From: Deltaproteobacteria bacterium | GTDB lineage: Bacteria > Desulfobacterota > Desulfarculia > Adiutricales > Adiutricaceae | Assembly: GCA_031263485.1 (NCBI GenBank) | Contig: JAISFS010000099.1 | Location: 26,497-90,496, forward strand | Direction: 5' to 3' | DNA length: 64,000 bases | Shown here: positions 54,560-63,822 of the stretch, piece after piece | Layout: the number at the start of each line of letters is the position of its first letter | Position numbering within the stretch: the first letter of the stretch is position 1 | Notes under the pieces: generated by a model | The model's database searches: none | Told to the model about the DNA's origin: nothing | The model's input: the letters and a program-made list of their open reading frames with translations, nothing else | Translations under genes and position numbers: made by a program

Positions 54560-57097
54560 ATGACCCGCAAACCCTGCCGCTTCCCGAAACCCCTAGCCGC
54601 CGTCCCCGCCGCGATCCTGGCGCTCCTCGCGGCCTCGTCCGCCGCCTGCGCCTCCGAGGCCAGCGTGGTGCTCCCCAGATTCACGCCGACCCAGAACACC
54701 ACCCTCACGGTGGGCATCGTCCTCTGCGCGCTGGGCTTCGTCTTCGGGCTCTTCCAGTACCTGAGCATCAAGAAGCTGAAGGCCCACCAGTCGATGCTGG
54801 ACGTGGCCGAGACCATTTACGAGACGTGCAAGACCTACATGGTCCAGCAGGCCAAGCTCCTGGTCCTCCTCTTCGTCTTCGTGGGAATCTGCATCACCTA
54901 CTACTTCGGGTTCCTCGCCGGGGGAGAAGAGCCCGGCGCCGGTGGCGTGGGCTTCGGCAAGGTGCTCATCATCCTCCTCTGGACGGTCATAGGCATCCTG
55001 GGGTCCTTCTCCGTCGCCTTCTTCGGGATGCGCGTGAACACCCTGGCCAACAGCCGCATGGCCTACGCCTCCCTCCAGAAGAAGCCGCTGAAGTTCTGCT
55101 ACATCCCGATGAACTCCGGGATGAGCATCGGGGTTCTCCTCATCTCCCTCGAGCTTTTTCTCATGCTGATCATTCTCGTGTGCCTCCCCAAGGACGTCGC
55201 GGGCCCCTGCTTCATCGGGTTCGCGATAGGCGAATCGCTTGGCGCGAGCGCGCTGAGGATAGCTGGCGGGATCTTCACGAAGATTGCCGACATCGGCTCC
55301 GATCTCATGAAGATAGTCTTCAAGATCAAGGAGGACGACCCCCGCAACCCCGGCGTCATCGCCGACTGCACGGGCGACAACGCGGGCGACTCCGTTGGCC
55401 CCACCGCGGACGGCTTCGAGACCTACGGAGTGACCGGCGTGGCCCTGGTAACCTTCATCGCCCTTTCTGCCGAGGAGGCCGTCCAGTCCACCCTGCTCGC
55501 CTGGGTGTTCACCCAGGGCGTCCTGATGGTCCTGACGTCCCTGGTCGCCTTCTACGTCAACAAGGCCGTCTGCAACGCCCGCTTCGGCAAGCTCGACAAG
55601 TTCGACTTCGAGGCGCCGCTCTCCAGCCTCGTGTGGATAGGCTCCGTCCTCTTCATCGTGTTCAACTTCATCGCCTCCTACTGCATCATCGGCCCGGGCT
55701 CCGCTTTCCACGCCACGGCGCCCACGGGATGGTGGGTACTCTCCGGGATCCTTTCCTGCGGGACCCTGGGCGCGGCCCTCATCCCGGAGTTCACCAAGAT
55801 CTTCACCAGCGGCAAGTCCGGGCACGTCTTGGAGACCGTCGAGGCCTCCAAGGAGGGCGGGGCTTCCCTGAACATCCTGGCGGGATTCATCGCCGGCAAC
55901 TTCTCGGCATTCTGGATGGGACTCGTGTTCGCCTTCCTGATGTTCCTGGCCTACCTCTTCAGCGGCCAGGGTCTGGGCGTTCTCATGGACTACCCCACGG
56001 TCTTCGCCTTCGGGCTCGTGGCCTTCGGGTTCCTGAGCATGGGCCCCATCACGATAGCGGTGGACTCCTACGGCCCGGTCACCGACAACGCCCAGTCGAT
56101 CTACGAGCTCTCGCTCTTCGAGGAGATTCCGGGCATCGCGGACGAGCTGGAGAAGGAGTACGGATCCAAGCCGGACTTCGAGATGGCCCACTACTACCTC
56201 GAGGCCAACGACGGCGCGGGCAACACCTTCAAGGCCACGGCCAAGCCGGTCCTGATCGGCACCGCGGTGGTGGGCTCGACCATCATGATCTTCTCTACGG
56301 TCCTGGTCATCCAGGAGACCTTCGGCATCAGGCCCGAATCCATTTTGCACCTCCTGAACCCGTACACCCTCCTGGGCTTCCTCTGCGGCGGCGCGGTGGT
56401 CTACTGGTTCACGGGGGCCGCCACCCAGGCGGTCTCGACCGGCGCCTACCGGGCGGTCGCGTTCATCAAGGACCACATCAACCTGGATCCTGACGCCGAA
56501 AAGTCCGCCGCGCTGGAGAACTCCAAGAAGGTCGTGAGGATCTGCACGCAGTATGCCCAGCGGGGGATGTTCAACATCTTCGTGGCCATCTTCTCGTTCG
56601 CGCTCGCCTTCGCGTTCCTGGCCAGCCCCGCCCCCGGCGCCACGTCCTACAACTCGATCGCCTTCTTCGTGGCCTACCTCGTCTCGATAGCCTTCTTCGG
56701 CCTCTACCAGGCCATCTTCATGGCCAACGCCGGCGGATGCTGGGACAACGCCAAAAAGGTCGTGGAGGTGGACCTCCACCAGAAAGGCACCCCGCTCCAC
56801 GACGCCTCCGTCATCGGCGACACGGTCGGCGACCCTTTCAAGGACACCTCGTCGGTGGCCCTGAACCCCATCATCAAGTTCACCACCCTGTTCGGGATGC
56901 TCACGCTGGAGATAGCCATCTCCGACAAGTTCCGGCCCGTCGCGACCTGGTTCGGACTGGCCTTCCTCGCCGTGGCGCTCTACTTCGTCTACCGCTCGTT
57001 CTACGGCATGAGGATTTCAAGCCTGACCGCGTCCGAGGATGACGGCGAAAGCTCCAAGCCTGCGGCCGCGCCTACCGCGGAGGCACCCTCTGCGTGA
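54560..57097 (+). CDS. hppA: membrane-bound ion-translocating pyrophosphatase (K+-independent H+-PPase type)
   Basis: 845 residues, GGAGG nine bases before the ATG; an N-terminal signal-like helix and about 16 membrane helices. It couples PPi hydrolysis to ion export across the inner membrane. Catalytic blocks: GGIFTKIADIGSDLMK, EDDPRNPGVIAD and GDNAGDSVGPTADGFETYG (about residues 250-300), and a C-terminal GGCWDNAKKVVE, GDTVGDPFKDTS. Asp and Lys residues binding Mg-PPi are kept, but the usual DVGADLVGKVE and GDCAGMGAD stretches are replaced by IGSDLMKIVFK and GDSVGPTAD, placing it in a divergent subgroup. GNTFKATAK has Lys at the position that makes the family K+-independent. The ~25-residue Ser/Ala/Pro tail is variable in the family. 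Confidence 0.93.
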   Translation: MTRKPCRFPKPLAAVPAAILALLAASSAACASEASVVLPRFTPTQNTTLTVGIVLCALGFVFGLFQYLSIKKLKAHQSMLDVAETIYETCKTYMVQQAKLLVLLFVFVGICITYYFGFLAGGEEPGAGGVGFGKVLIILLWTVIGILGSFSVAFFGMRVNTLANSRMAYASLQKKPLKFCYIPMNSGMSIGVLLISLELFLMLIILVCLPKDVAGPCFIGFAIGESLGASALRIAGGIFTKIADIGSDLMKIVFKIKEDDPRNPGVIADCTGDNAGDSVGPTADGFETYGVTGVALVTFIALSAEEAVQSTLLAWVFTQGVLMVLTSLVAFYVNKAVCNARFGKLDKFDFEAPLSSLVWIGSVLFIVFNFIASYCIIGPGSAFHATAPTGWWVLSGILSCGTLGAALIPEFTKIFTSGKSGHVLETVEASKEGGASLNILAGFIAGNFSAFWMGLVFAFLMFLAYLFSGQGLGVLMDYPTVFAFGLVAFGFLSMGPITIAVDSYGPVTDNAQSIYELSLFEEIPGIADELEKEYGSKPDFEMAHYYLEANDGAGNTFKATAKPVLIGTAVVGSTIMIFSTVLVIQETFGIRPESILHLLNPYTLLGFLCGGAVVYWFTGAATQAVSTGAYRAVAFIKDHINLDPDAEKSAALENSKKVVRICTQYAQRGMFNIFVAIFSFALAFAFLASPAPGATSYNSIAFFVAYLVSIAFFGLYQAIFMANAGGCWDNAKKVVEVDLHQKGTPLHDASVIGDTVGDPFKDTSSVALNPIIKFTTLFGMLTLEIAISDKFRPVATWFGLAFLAVALYFVYRSFYGMRISSLTASEDDGESSKPAAAPTAEAPSA

Positions 57098-57119
57098 TGT
57101 TCCGCGCCATATGATCCGA

Positions 57120-57255
57120 AAATGAGGAACCGAAAATCAGGATCCGAAAGTGAAGGTCACAAAACGTGGGGCAGAAAATGGATGGTCAGAAAACAAGGGT
57201 CCGAAACTGAGGGTCAGAAAACGAGGATCCGAAACTGAGGGTCAGAGCATTAGGA
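57120..57255. repeat. degenerate 27-bp tandem repeats after hppA
   Basis: Units of the GGTCCGAAACTGAGGGTCAG type, about five, with increasing decay toward 57120. It lies between the hppA stop and the terminator. Confidence 0.75.
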
Positions 57256-57370
57256 CCTGAACCCTTAGGTTCCTGGCCTTAGGCTCCGCGCGAGATGCCC
57301 GCCCGAGGCGTCTTGAGGCCCCGTTCCGCCCGTCCGGTGGCATCCCGCCTCCGGACGGGCGCCCCTCCCC

Positions 57371-57398
57371 GAAAAGCCCCGGTTTTCCGGGGCTTTTC
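57371..57398. terminator. hairpin terminator between hppA and tlyA
   Basis: A perfect 12-bp stem (GAAAAGCCCCGG with CCGGGGCTTTTC) and TTTT loop. The stem ends in CTTTTCCGTTTC on the plus strand. It probably ends hppA transcription. Confidence 0.65.
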
Positions 57399-57459
57399 CG
57401 TTTCACAAACGCGGCCATGCCCGCCTGAAGGCCCGGCAAGTCACGCCTGGCCGCGCCAT

Positions 57460-58329
57460 ATGAATGATCAAGGCAGGAAGGCGAACTGGAGAATCAGGTT
57501 GAAACCTCCCCGTGTGAGGGCCGACGAGCTCATCTTCCGCCAGGGCCTGGCCCCAAGCAGGGCCAGGGCCCAGGCCCTGGTCATGGCCGGCAGGGCGCAT
57601 CTCCCGGACGGCTCCCGGGTACCCAAGGCCGGATCCCTCTACCCGGAGGGTACCGGGATCACGATCTCCGAGGGGAAGCTCTTCGCGAGCCGGGGAGGGG
57701 ACAAGCTCAAGGGCGCCCTGGAGGATCTGGGCATCGACCCCGCCGGCTGGAGATGCCTCGATCTGGGCGCCTCCACCGGTGGCTTCACGGACTGCCTGCT
57801 GAAGTCGGGGGCGGCGTTCGTCTGCGCCGTGGACGTGGGCAAGGGGCTTCTGGACGTCCGGCTCCGCGCTGACCCCAGGGTCCTCGCGGTGGAGGGCAGG
57901 AACGCCAGGGATCTTTCCGCCGCCTGCACCCCGGAGGAACTCGGCGGCCCCTTCGATCTCGCCGTGATGGATCTCTCCTTCATCTCGCTCACCCTGGTCC
58001 TGGGGGATGCTTCGCGCTTCGTGAAGGACGGAGGCGCCGTGCTCGCCATGGTGAAGCCGCAGTTCGAGTCCGGCAGGGGCCCGGCGGTCAAGAAGGGCGT
58101 CGTGCGCGACCCCGCCGTCATCAGGGCGGCGGTGGACAAGGTGGCGTCTTTCGCCGCGGGGCTCGTTCCGCCCCTTTCGGCGGCCGGCGAGGCACCCTCC
58201 AGGGTCCTGGGGCCGAAAGGCAACCAGGAGGTGTTCCTGCATCTCGTGAAGAGGTCCCAAGGAAGCGATGCGGAGGCCGGAAGCGGCACGGAGAGAATTG
58301 ACGGTACCCGATACGATGATCAAGTTTAG
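57460..58329 (+). CDS. tlyA: TlyA-family rRNA 2'-O-methyltransferase / hemolysin
   Basis: 289 residues. An N-terminal S4 RNA-binding domain (RADELIFRQGLAPSRARAQALVMAGRA split over about 18-44) is followed by a FtsJ/RrmJ-like methyltransferase: SRGGDKLKGAL (about 76-86), SAM motif LDLGASTGGFTDCLL (about 99-113), DLAVMDLSFISLT (about 166-178) and VKPQFESGRG (about 202-211). TlyA proteins methylate 16S and 23S rRNA cytidines in actinobacteria; the broad proteobacterial group has the same fold. ATG 57460 has no clear ribosome binding site; GTG at about 57511 is an alternative. The methyltransferase gene downstream begins 15 bp after its stop. Confidence 0.88.
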   Translation: MNDQGRKANWRIRLKPPRVRADELIFRQGLAPSRARAQALVMAGRAHLPDGSRVPKAGSLYPEGTGITISEGKLFASRGGDKLKGALEDLGIDPAGWRCLDLGASTGGFTDCLLKSGAAFVCAVDVGKGLLDVRLRADPRVLAVEGRNARDLSAACTPEELGGPFDLAVMDLSFISLTLVLGDASRFVKDGGAVLAMVKPQFESGRGPAVKKGVVRDPAVIRAAVDKVASFAAGLVPPLSAAGEAPSRVLGPKGNQEVFLHLVKRSQGSDAEAGSGTERIDGTRYDDQV

Positions 58330-58344
58330 CTGAGGCGTAATACG

Positions 58345-61098
58345 GTGATCTTATCCTGGAAAGAAATCAGCCACAACGCCATGACGTTCGCCAAGCGTTG
58401 GGCCAGGGGCGGGGACGAAAAGCCGGAAACCCGGTCCTTCATCGAAGCATTCCTGGCCGTTTTCGGCATGGCAGATCCGAACCGGGATGTCCGATTCGGG
58501 GGACACGCCACTCGCGAAAGCGACAAGGGACTTGCCGATTATCTCTGGAGGGCCAGGATTGCCATAAAGACGGCGTCAAAGGGACAGGATCTCGCCAACG
58601 TCTGCGAACGCCTGCAGGCCCATGCCCTTCGCCTGCCCGCAGGCGAGATTCCGCCTCTGCTCATGGTCACCGACTTCGCGAGCATCCTCCTCTGCCGCCG
58701 TGCCACCGGCGACCGGATAAAGTTCAGGACAAAGGATCTGAGCAGACATGTGAAACTGTTTGCCGACATGATCGTCAGAGGGACCGTGCCCAATCCTTGC
58801 ACACATGCCGGAGTCAACACGCAGACCGGAGTAGACGCGCAGGCCGGAGTAGACGCACAGGCCGCCGAGAGGATGGTGAAGCTACACGATGCACTGAAAT
58901 CCTGCGGCTGCAGGGGGCATGGGCTTGAAGTTTACCTTGTGCGCCTGTTGTTCTGCCTGTTTGCCGACGATACCGGCATTTCCAGGAAGGGCGGCTTCGC
59001 CGGCTATGTCGCCGATTCCAGACCGGACGGCTCCGATCTCTCGAAACGCCTGGACCGGCTGTTCGAAATCCTCGATATGCCGCCAGCGGCCCGGGACTGT
59101 CTCAGGCGCCAGCGGGAGTTTCCCGATTTCCCCGATATCGGCGGCAAACTGTTCACGGAACGCCCCGAAACGGCCGGATTCGACGCGAATACGCGGCAGG
59201 CCTTACTGGACTGCGCTGGTTTCGAGTGGAACAGGATCTGCCCCGCCGTATTCGGCTCGATGTTCCAGGGCGTCATGGACCCCAAAGAGCGCCGAGGTAC
59301 CGGGACGCACTATACGAGCGAGGAAAACATCATGAGGCTCATCAATCCCCTTTTCTTGGACGGGCTGTGGGCCGAGTTCGAGCGCGTAAGGGAGTACCCG
59401 GTAAAGTTACTCGCGTTTCACGACAGGCTGGCCGGACTGTCGTTTCTGGATCCTGCCTGCGGATGCGGCAACTTCCTGATAGTCACTTATCGCGAACTGC
59501 GTCGCCTTGAGCTTGAGGTGCTGAAAACTGCGCGCGAATCGGCCAAAAAGAAAATCGACATCCCGCGCCTCCTCAAAGTCAACGCGGCGCAGTTCCACGG
59601 TATCGAACGCGAATGGTTCCCCTGCCAGATAGCACGGGCGGGAATGTTGCTCGTCGACCATCAGATGGACCTGGAGGCGTCCGAAACGTTCGGCGCGTAC
59701 CTCGCCCGCCCGCGCTCCCCGACGCGGAACGCGAACGTCGTGAACGCGAACGCCCTGCGCATCGGCTGGGAAAGCGTGGTGCCGATACAGCGGCTGAGCT
59801 ACATATTGGGCAATCCGCCGTTCGTTGGCCACCAGCTTCGATCTGCCGAGCAGACCGAGGACATGGACCTGGTATTCGCCGGCCGGACGAACTACGGCAA
59901 GCTGGACTATGCCGGTTCATGGCATTACAAATCGGCGCGACTTATCATGGGGACGGCGATTCAGGCCGCGTTCGTGTCCACCAACTCGATCGCGCAGGGC
60001 GAGTCGGCGGGCGCGTTATGGAAGCCACTGTTCGATATGGGGATGGAGATCACCTTCGCCTATCCGACCTTCAAGTGGGATAGCGAGACGCGGGGAAAGG
60101 CGGCGGTTTTCTGCGTCATAGTCGGTTTCGCGGCCGCAGGAATCGTCGTGGACAAGCGGCTGTACCGCAACGGCCGCGCCGAACGCGTCGATTTCATCAA
60201 CGCCTATCTCCTGGACGCGCCCAACGTGTTCCTCCAGCCGCGCGGAAAGCCGCTCGCGAAAGGGCTTCCGCCGATGACGAAAGGCAGCCAGCCAACGGAC
60301 GGGGGTAACCTGATCCTGTCAGAGGACGAGCGCGACGAGCTGTTGCGGTCGTATCCGCACGCCGAGAGGCTCATAAGGCCGCTGGTCGGCGCGGACGATT
60401 ACCTCTACGGGAACGTCCGGTACTGCCTGTGGCTTAAGGATATCGCACCCGCCGAATACGGGGCCATACCGCCGATCATGATGAGGCTCGAAAGGGTCGG
60501 CGAGTCGCGCCGCAAAAGCCGGACGCCGTCGGTAAACCGCGATGCCGAAAAGCCCATGCTGTTCACTCAGATCCGTCAGCCGGAGGAGGATTACCTGATA
60601 ATCCCGCGCCACACGTCCGGATACAGGAAATACATACCGATAGGCTACCTGGGCAAGGAAACCGTCGCATCGGACGCGAGTTACATCATTCCCTCGGCAT
60701 CGCTGTTCGTGTTCGGCACTCTCACGTCCAACGTCCATATGGCGTGGGTCAGCGCCGTCTGCGGACGCCTGGGGCATAGCTTCCGCTATACCCCTGCGGT
60801 CTACAACTGTTTCCCGTGGTGCGAGCCGACGGACTCGCGGCGCGCCGAAATCGAGAGGACGGCCCAAGGGATTCTGGACGCGCGCGCCATGTTCCCCGGC
60901 TCTTCGCTCGCGGAGCTGTACGAACCGCTGGCTATGCCGCCGACCCTCCGCGCCGCGCACGCCGAAAACGACCGCGCCGTCATGGCGGCGTACGGTTTCA
61001 CCGAAGAGGACGCTCCCTCCGAGGCCGCCTGCGCGACGAGGCTGATGGAAATGTACAGGACGTTGACCGCCAAGGAGTCCGGACAAGGCTTTGCCTGA
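58345..61098 (+). CDS. MmeI-like DNA methyltransferase with inactivated nuclease site
   Basis: 917 residues, GTG start nine bases after GAGG. It has the full MmeI/type IIL layout: N-terminal nuclease-like domain (1-150), helical spacer (about 170-310) with the GTGTHYTSEEN entry (about 318-328), methyltransferase core with motif I DPACGCGNF (369-377) and motif IV NPPFVG (490-495), then a target-recognition domain (about 620-830) and a C-terminal helical part. The nuclease pattern of MmeI, D-x9-E-x-K, is here D65-x9-K75-x-A77: both catalytic Glu and Lys are replaced at the exact positions. It should therefore methylate adenine without cutting. A 15-bp in-frame repeat (GVDAQA, 58805-58862) lies in the linker. 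No partner nuclease gene is seen nearby. Confidence 0.87.
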   Translation: MILSWKEISHNAMTFAKRWARGGDEKPETRSFIEAFLAVFGMADPNRDVRFGGHATRESDKGLADYLWRARIAIKTASKGQDLANVCERLQAHALRLPAGEIPPLLMVTDFASILLCRRATGDRIKFRTKDLSRHVKLFADMIVRGTVPNPCTHAGVNTQTGVDAQAGVDAQAAERMVKLHDALKSCGCRGHGLEVYLVRLLFCLFADDTGISRKGGFAGYVADSRPDGSDLSKRLDRLFEILDMPPAARDCLRRQREFPDFPDIGGKLFTERPETAGFDANTRQALLDCAGFEWNRICPAVFGSMFQGVMDPKERRGTGTHYTSEENIMRLINPLFLDGLWAEFERVREYPVKLLAFHDRLAGLSFLDPACGCGNFLIVTYRELRRLELEVLKTARESAKKKIDIPRLLKVNAAQFHGIEREWFPCQIARAGMLLVDHQMDLEASETFGAYLARPRSPTRNANVVNANALRIGWESVVPIQRLSYILGNPPFVGHQLRSAEQTEDMDLVFAGRTNYGKLDYAGSWHYKSARLIMGTAIQAAFVSTNSIAQGESAGALWKPLFDMGMEITFAYPTFKWDSETRGKAAVFCVIVGFAAAGIVVDKRLYRNGRAERVDFINAYLLDAPNVFLQPRGKPLAKGLPPMTKGSQPTDGGNLILSEDERDELLRSYPHAERLIRPLVGADDYLYGNVRYCLWLKDIAPAEYGAIPPIMMRLERVGESRRKSRTPSVNRDAEKPMLFTQIRQPEEDYLIIPRHTSGYRKYIPIGYLGKETVASDASYIIPSASLFVFGTLTSNVHMAWVSAVCGRLGHSFRYTPAVYNCFPWCEPTDSRRAEIERTAQGILDARAMFPGSSLAELYEPLAMPPTLRAAHAENDRAVMAAYGFTEEDAPSEAACATRLMEMYRTLTAKESGQGFA

Positions 61099-61482
61099 CC
61101 GATCGGGCTTGCCAGTTTGCGGGGAGTTACGGGCTTTCAGGATGTCCTGCGGCAGAAAGACTGAAGGGGCTGCAGCGAGGTGGCGATAGGATCGACCCCG
61201 GCACGTCATGCCGAAGCGGACATCCCGGCAACATGCATCGATAGCCCCTTGCCGCGCCCTGAAAACGTGATCCAGCGCCCACCAAGCACTTCGGCGGGCG
61301 GGCTGTCCCGACCCCCTCGCCGCGATGGTCAGAGCGCATCCCTCGCGTCTCGGCGGCACGTCAGCGTCCCCTTTCGCAACGGCGGTCGCACCCGTATCCC
61401 GCGCACGGCAACGGTCGGCCAGCATCCCGCGCTACACGCCTGACACGGTACCCGCGAGCCCGGGCGGCGGAGCCCGGAAACG
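61099..61482. other. gap between convergent methyltransferase and pdxY genes
   Basis: No gene or repeat supported. The sequence loses the codon structure of the upstream gene right after its stop. Confidence 0.5.
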
Positions 61483-61520
61483 AAAAAACCCCCTGCCCTT
61501 TCGGAGCTCAGGGGTTTTCG
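61483..61520 (-). terminator. intrinsic terminator of pdxY
   Basis: AAAACCCCTG pairs with CAGGGG(G)TTTT across a GC-rich loop. Read on the minus strand it ends in six T (61488-61483). It lies about 70 bp after the pdxY stop and may serve the convergent gene as well. Confidence 0.7.
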
Positions 61521-61590
61521 GAAATCGGCCTGTCTTTCGGGGAACCGTCCCCCCCTTGCGACGGAGGGACGTTACCGCAACCGTGATGTG

Positions 61591-62463
61591 CTAGGGCAGG
61601 AGCTCGTAGTTGTCGGAGTTCGAGGCGCCGGTCAGGCTCTTCAAGGCGCGCTCGAGGAGGATCTCGTGATGGCCCAGGCCGGAATACCCGAAGGTCCCGC
61701 GGATGGCCCCCGCGACGAACTGCGCGGCGCGGTCCACCGCGACCGGCAGGCTGTCGCCCTGCAGGAGGCTTCCTGTGAGCACGCTCGAGAAGATGTCCCC
61801 CGTCCCATGGTACTGGGTGGGAACCACCGGTCGGCCAGCGAGCCAGAAGCGGCCGTCCTCGCGGTTATAGGCGGCGACCGCGCTCACGTCCTCGCGGCCC
61901 TCCAGGGGGAGGCTGGTGACGACGGGCATTGCGGGACCCAGGTCGGCAAGGGCCTTCAGCCAGTCCTTGGCCTCGGCGGCGGTGAGCCTGGAGGGGACGG
62001 GGCGGTCCAGCATGAGCGCCGCCTCGGTTATGTTGGGGGTTATCACCTGGGCCTTCGCGCAGAGCTTGCGCATCTCGCCTACCATCTCGGGAGGCATGGA
62101 GGCGTAGAGCTCGCCGTTGTCGGCCATCACGGGGTCCACCACCACCAGGGTGTCCTCCGTCTTGAAGCGGTCGACGAAGCCTGAGACTATGCCCGCCTGG
62201 CGCACGGAGCCCAGAAAGCCGCTGTATACGGCATCGAACCTGAGGCCCAGCCTCTCCCAGTGGGCTATGAAGCCCGGGAGCTCATCGGTCAGGTCGAAGA
62301 GGGTGAAGCCCTCTATGCCGGTGTGCGAGCTCAGGATCGCGGTGGGCACGGGACACACCTCGAACCCCATCGTGCTAAGGATCGGGATGACCACGGTCAA
62401 CGAGCACCGCCCGAAGCCGGACAGGTCGTGGATCGCGGCCACGCGTGGCAACGGATTCTTCAA
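61591..62463 (-). CDS. pdxY: pyridoxal/pyridoxamine kinase, PdxY-like
   Basis: 290 residues, TTG start directly after the stop of the preceding small gene; KNPLPRVAAIHDLSGFGRCSLT is the classical N-terminus of the family. Ribokinase-fold landmarks are TAILSSHTG, VVDPVMADNGELY (about 106-118), TPNITEAALML (about 139-149) and the anion-hole motif GTGDIFSSVLTGSL (about 222-235) with the catalytic Asp. It phosphorylates B6 vitamers in the PLP salvage pathway in the cytosol. Translation is probably coupled to the upstream membrane-protein gene. Confidence 0.92.
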   Translation of the reverse strand: MKNPLPRVAAIHDLSGFGRCSLTVVIPILSTMGFEVCPVPTAILSSHTGIEGFTLFDLTDELPGFIAHWERLGLRFDAVYSGFLGSVRQAGIVSGFVDRFKTEDTLVVVDPVMADNGELYASMPPEMVGEMRKLCAKAQVITPNITEAALMLDRPVPSRLTAAEAKDWLKALADLGPAMPVVTSLPLEGREDVSAVAAYNREDGRFWLAGRPVVPTQYHGTGDIFSSVLTGSLLQGDSLPVAVDRAAQFVAGAIRGTFGYSGLGHHEILLERALKSLTGASNSDNYELLP

Positions 62464-62706
62464 CTATCTCTCGCTTTCCCCGGGGGCGCCGCCCCCGGCA
62501 TCGTCCCCGGGCGGTGCCGGAGGGCGCCACCTGAAGTAGAGGCCGCCCAGGCCGGCAAGCCCGATGAGGATCATCAGGCATCCGGAGAATACCAGCATCA
62601 CGAAGACCTGCGGGCCCTCCGTGAGTGAATAGGCGGCGCGGAGGGTCCACGCGCCGGCCGGGGTGAACACGACTGCCATGATCAGGCAGAGCGCCGTCTT
62701 GAACAT
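62464..62706 (-). CDS. small two-helix membrane protein
   Basis: 80 residues, AAAGG seven bases before the ATG. Two hydrophobic segments are visible (about residues 4-22, ALCLIMAVVFTPAGAW, and about 35-58, VMLVFSGCLMILIGLAGLGG), followed by a Pro/Gly-rich charged tail. It abuts pdxY without spacing, so both are likely cotranscribed. I do not recognise the family, and no function can be assigned. A role in B6 uptake would be speculation. Confidence 0.7.
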   Translation of the reverse strand: MFKTALCLIMAVVFTPAGAWTLRAAYSLTEGPQVFVMLVFSGCLMILIGLAGLGGLYFRWRPPAPPGDDAGGGAPGESER

Positions 62707-62871
62707 TGGAGGGCCTTTCGGTCGGTTTTACCGAAGCGGGGCGAGTGTCCTGACTGGAAACGTAGGGACCGCCAGAGGGAGGCATACCGCCGGGGCCGCC
62801 CGATGGAGGCAAGCCGTCGGGGTGAAGAGATCCGGCGACCTGCACGCGTCCGGTCGGCAGGGAATTATAGC

Positions 62872-62905
62872 AAAAAAACAGGCCGGGACGGATCCCGGCC
62901 TGTTT
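62872..62905 (-). terminator. intrinsic terminator of the ferredoxin gene
   Basis: A perfect 13-bp stem (AAACAGGCCGGGA with TCCCGGCCTGTTT) and 4-nt loop, followed on the minus strand by seven T (62878-62872). Confidence 0.9.
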
Positions 62906-62941
62906 GGAAGACTGTGCGGACGCCGAGCCGGAGAGCCAGGG

Positions 62942-63133
62942 CTACTCCTCCTCGGTCACCGTGATGGCGCTCGTGGTGCATGCCTCGACGCAGCTCTCGC
63001 AGCCCACGCACTCGGCCACGTTGACCGGAACCGCGATCCCGTCCTTGATCTCGTAGACGTCCACCGGACAAGCGTCTTTGCAGTTTCCGTCCCCGTTGCA
63101 CAACGAGGCGTCGATCTTCACTATGTAGCCCAT
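62942..63133 (-). CDS. two-cluster ferredoxin with Asp in the first motif
   Basis: 63 residues, AGAGGT upstream. The first cluster motif is CNGDGNCKDACP (residues 12-23), that is C-x2-D-x2-C-x3-CP: an Asp takes the place of the second Cys. The second is CVGCESCVEAC (about 42-52), a regular C-x2-C-x2-C-x3-C. Asp in this position is known from Pyrococcus ferredoxin and Desulfovibrio ferredoxin III, where it binds a cluster that converts between [3Fe-4S] and [4Fe-4S]. The C-terminus is acidic (TVTEEE). It is a monocistronic low-potential electron carrier, with its own promoter and terminator. Confidence 0.92.
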   Translation of the reverse strand: MGYIVKIDASLCNGDGNCKDACPVDVYEIKDGIAVPVNVAECVGCESCVEACTTSAITVTEEE

Positions 63134-63257
63134 TTGTCATCTACCTCTTAGACTGAGTTTGTTTGACCGTGAAGTAGCGAGTCCGGGAAAGCCCACTCGC
63201 CCGGCAACCCCCTGCCCGTTGCCGGGCGGTCGGGGGGGCGCCCTTGAAGTTTTTCCC

Positions 63258-63286
63258 TGTATATCTTAATCCGTCAAGATTGGCAA
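63258..63286 (-). promoter_or_regulatory. promoter of the ferredoxin gene
   Basis: On the minus strand: TTGCCA (63281-63286), a 17-bp spacer and TATACA (63258-63263), giving a leader of about 115 nt. A T7 run follows upstream. Confidence 0.6.
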
Positions 63287-63289
63287 GTG

Positions 63290-63822
63290 TTTTTTTGACA
63301 GACGCGGCGGCGGCGCACGTTTTCACCGGGACGGCGGGACCCGAGTTCCCCGCCAGATTCGTCCCCCGAGGTCATCTGAGGGTGCGGCGCACCGAAAGCT
63401 TGACAGAGCGGCCCGGAAGCCGCCGGACGCCCGATGAGAGATCACGCGGCGAGGCGGTCTGTCCGCCCTCCCCTACGGGTCCCGCAACGACACCACCGCC
63501 CTCTACAAGGCCTATCGTGGCCTGAGCAGGATGCCCGTCGCCATCCGATGACCAAGGGTGCCATCCTGGTGATTCGGTATGGGGACCGTACTTATCCGGA
63601 CGGGATGAAGCCTGAAGGGCGAAGCGAAAGAGTGGCAGTCCGACCGGACGGGTGCCGAGGGACGAAAGGCTGACGGGAAATGGAAGCTGGGATACGAAAG
63701 GCCAGGACACGGAACGGGCGACTGACGGACCGGAGCCGATGGTGGCGACAGAAACGGCCGGCGATCAGGCAATTCGAGACGTCATTCATTCAGGGTCCCA
63801 CTGTCACAATCTAAGTGGGCGA
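63290..63822. other. gene-free stretch upstream of the ferredoxin promoter
   Basis: About 530 bp in which no gene is supported. Frames on both strands are short and featureless. Confidence 0.5.
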
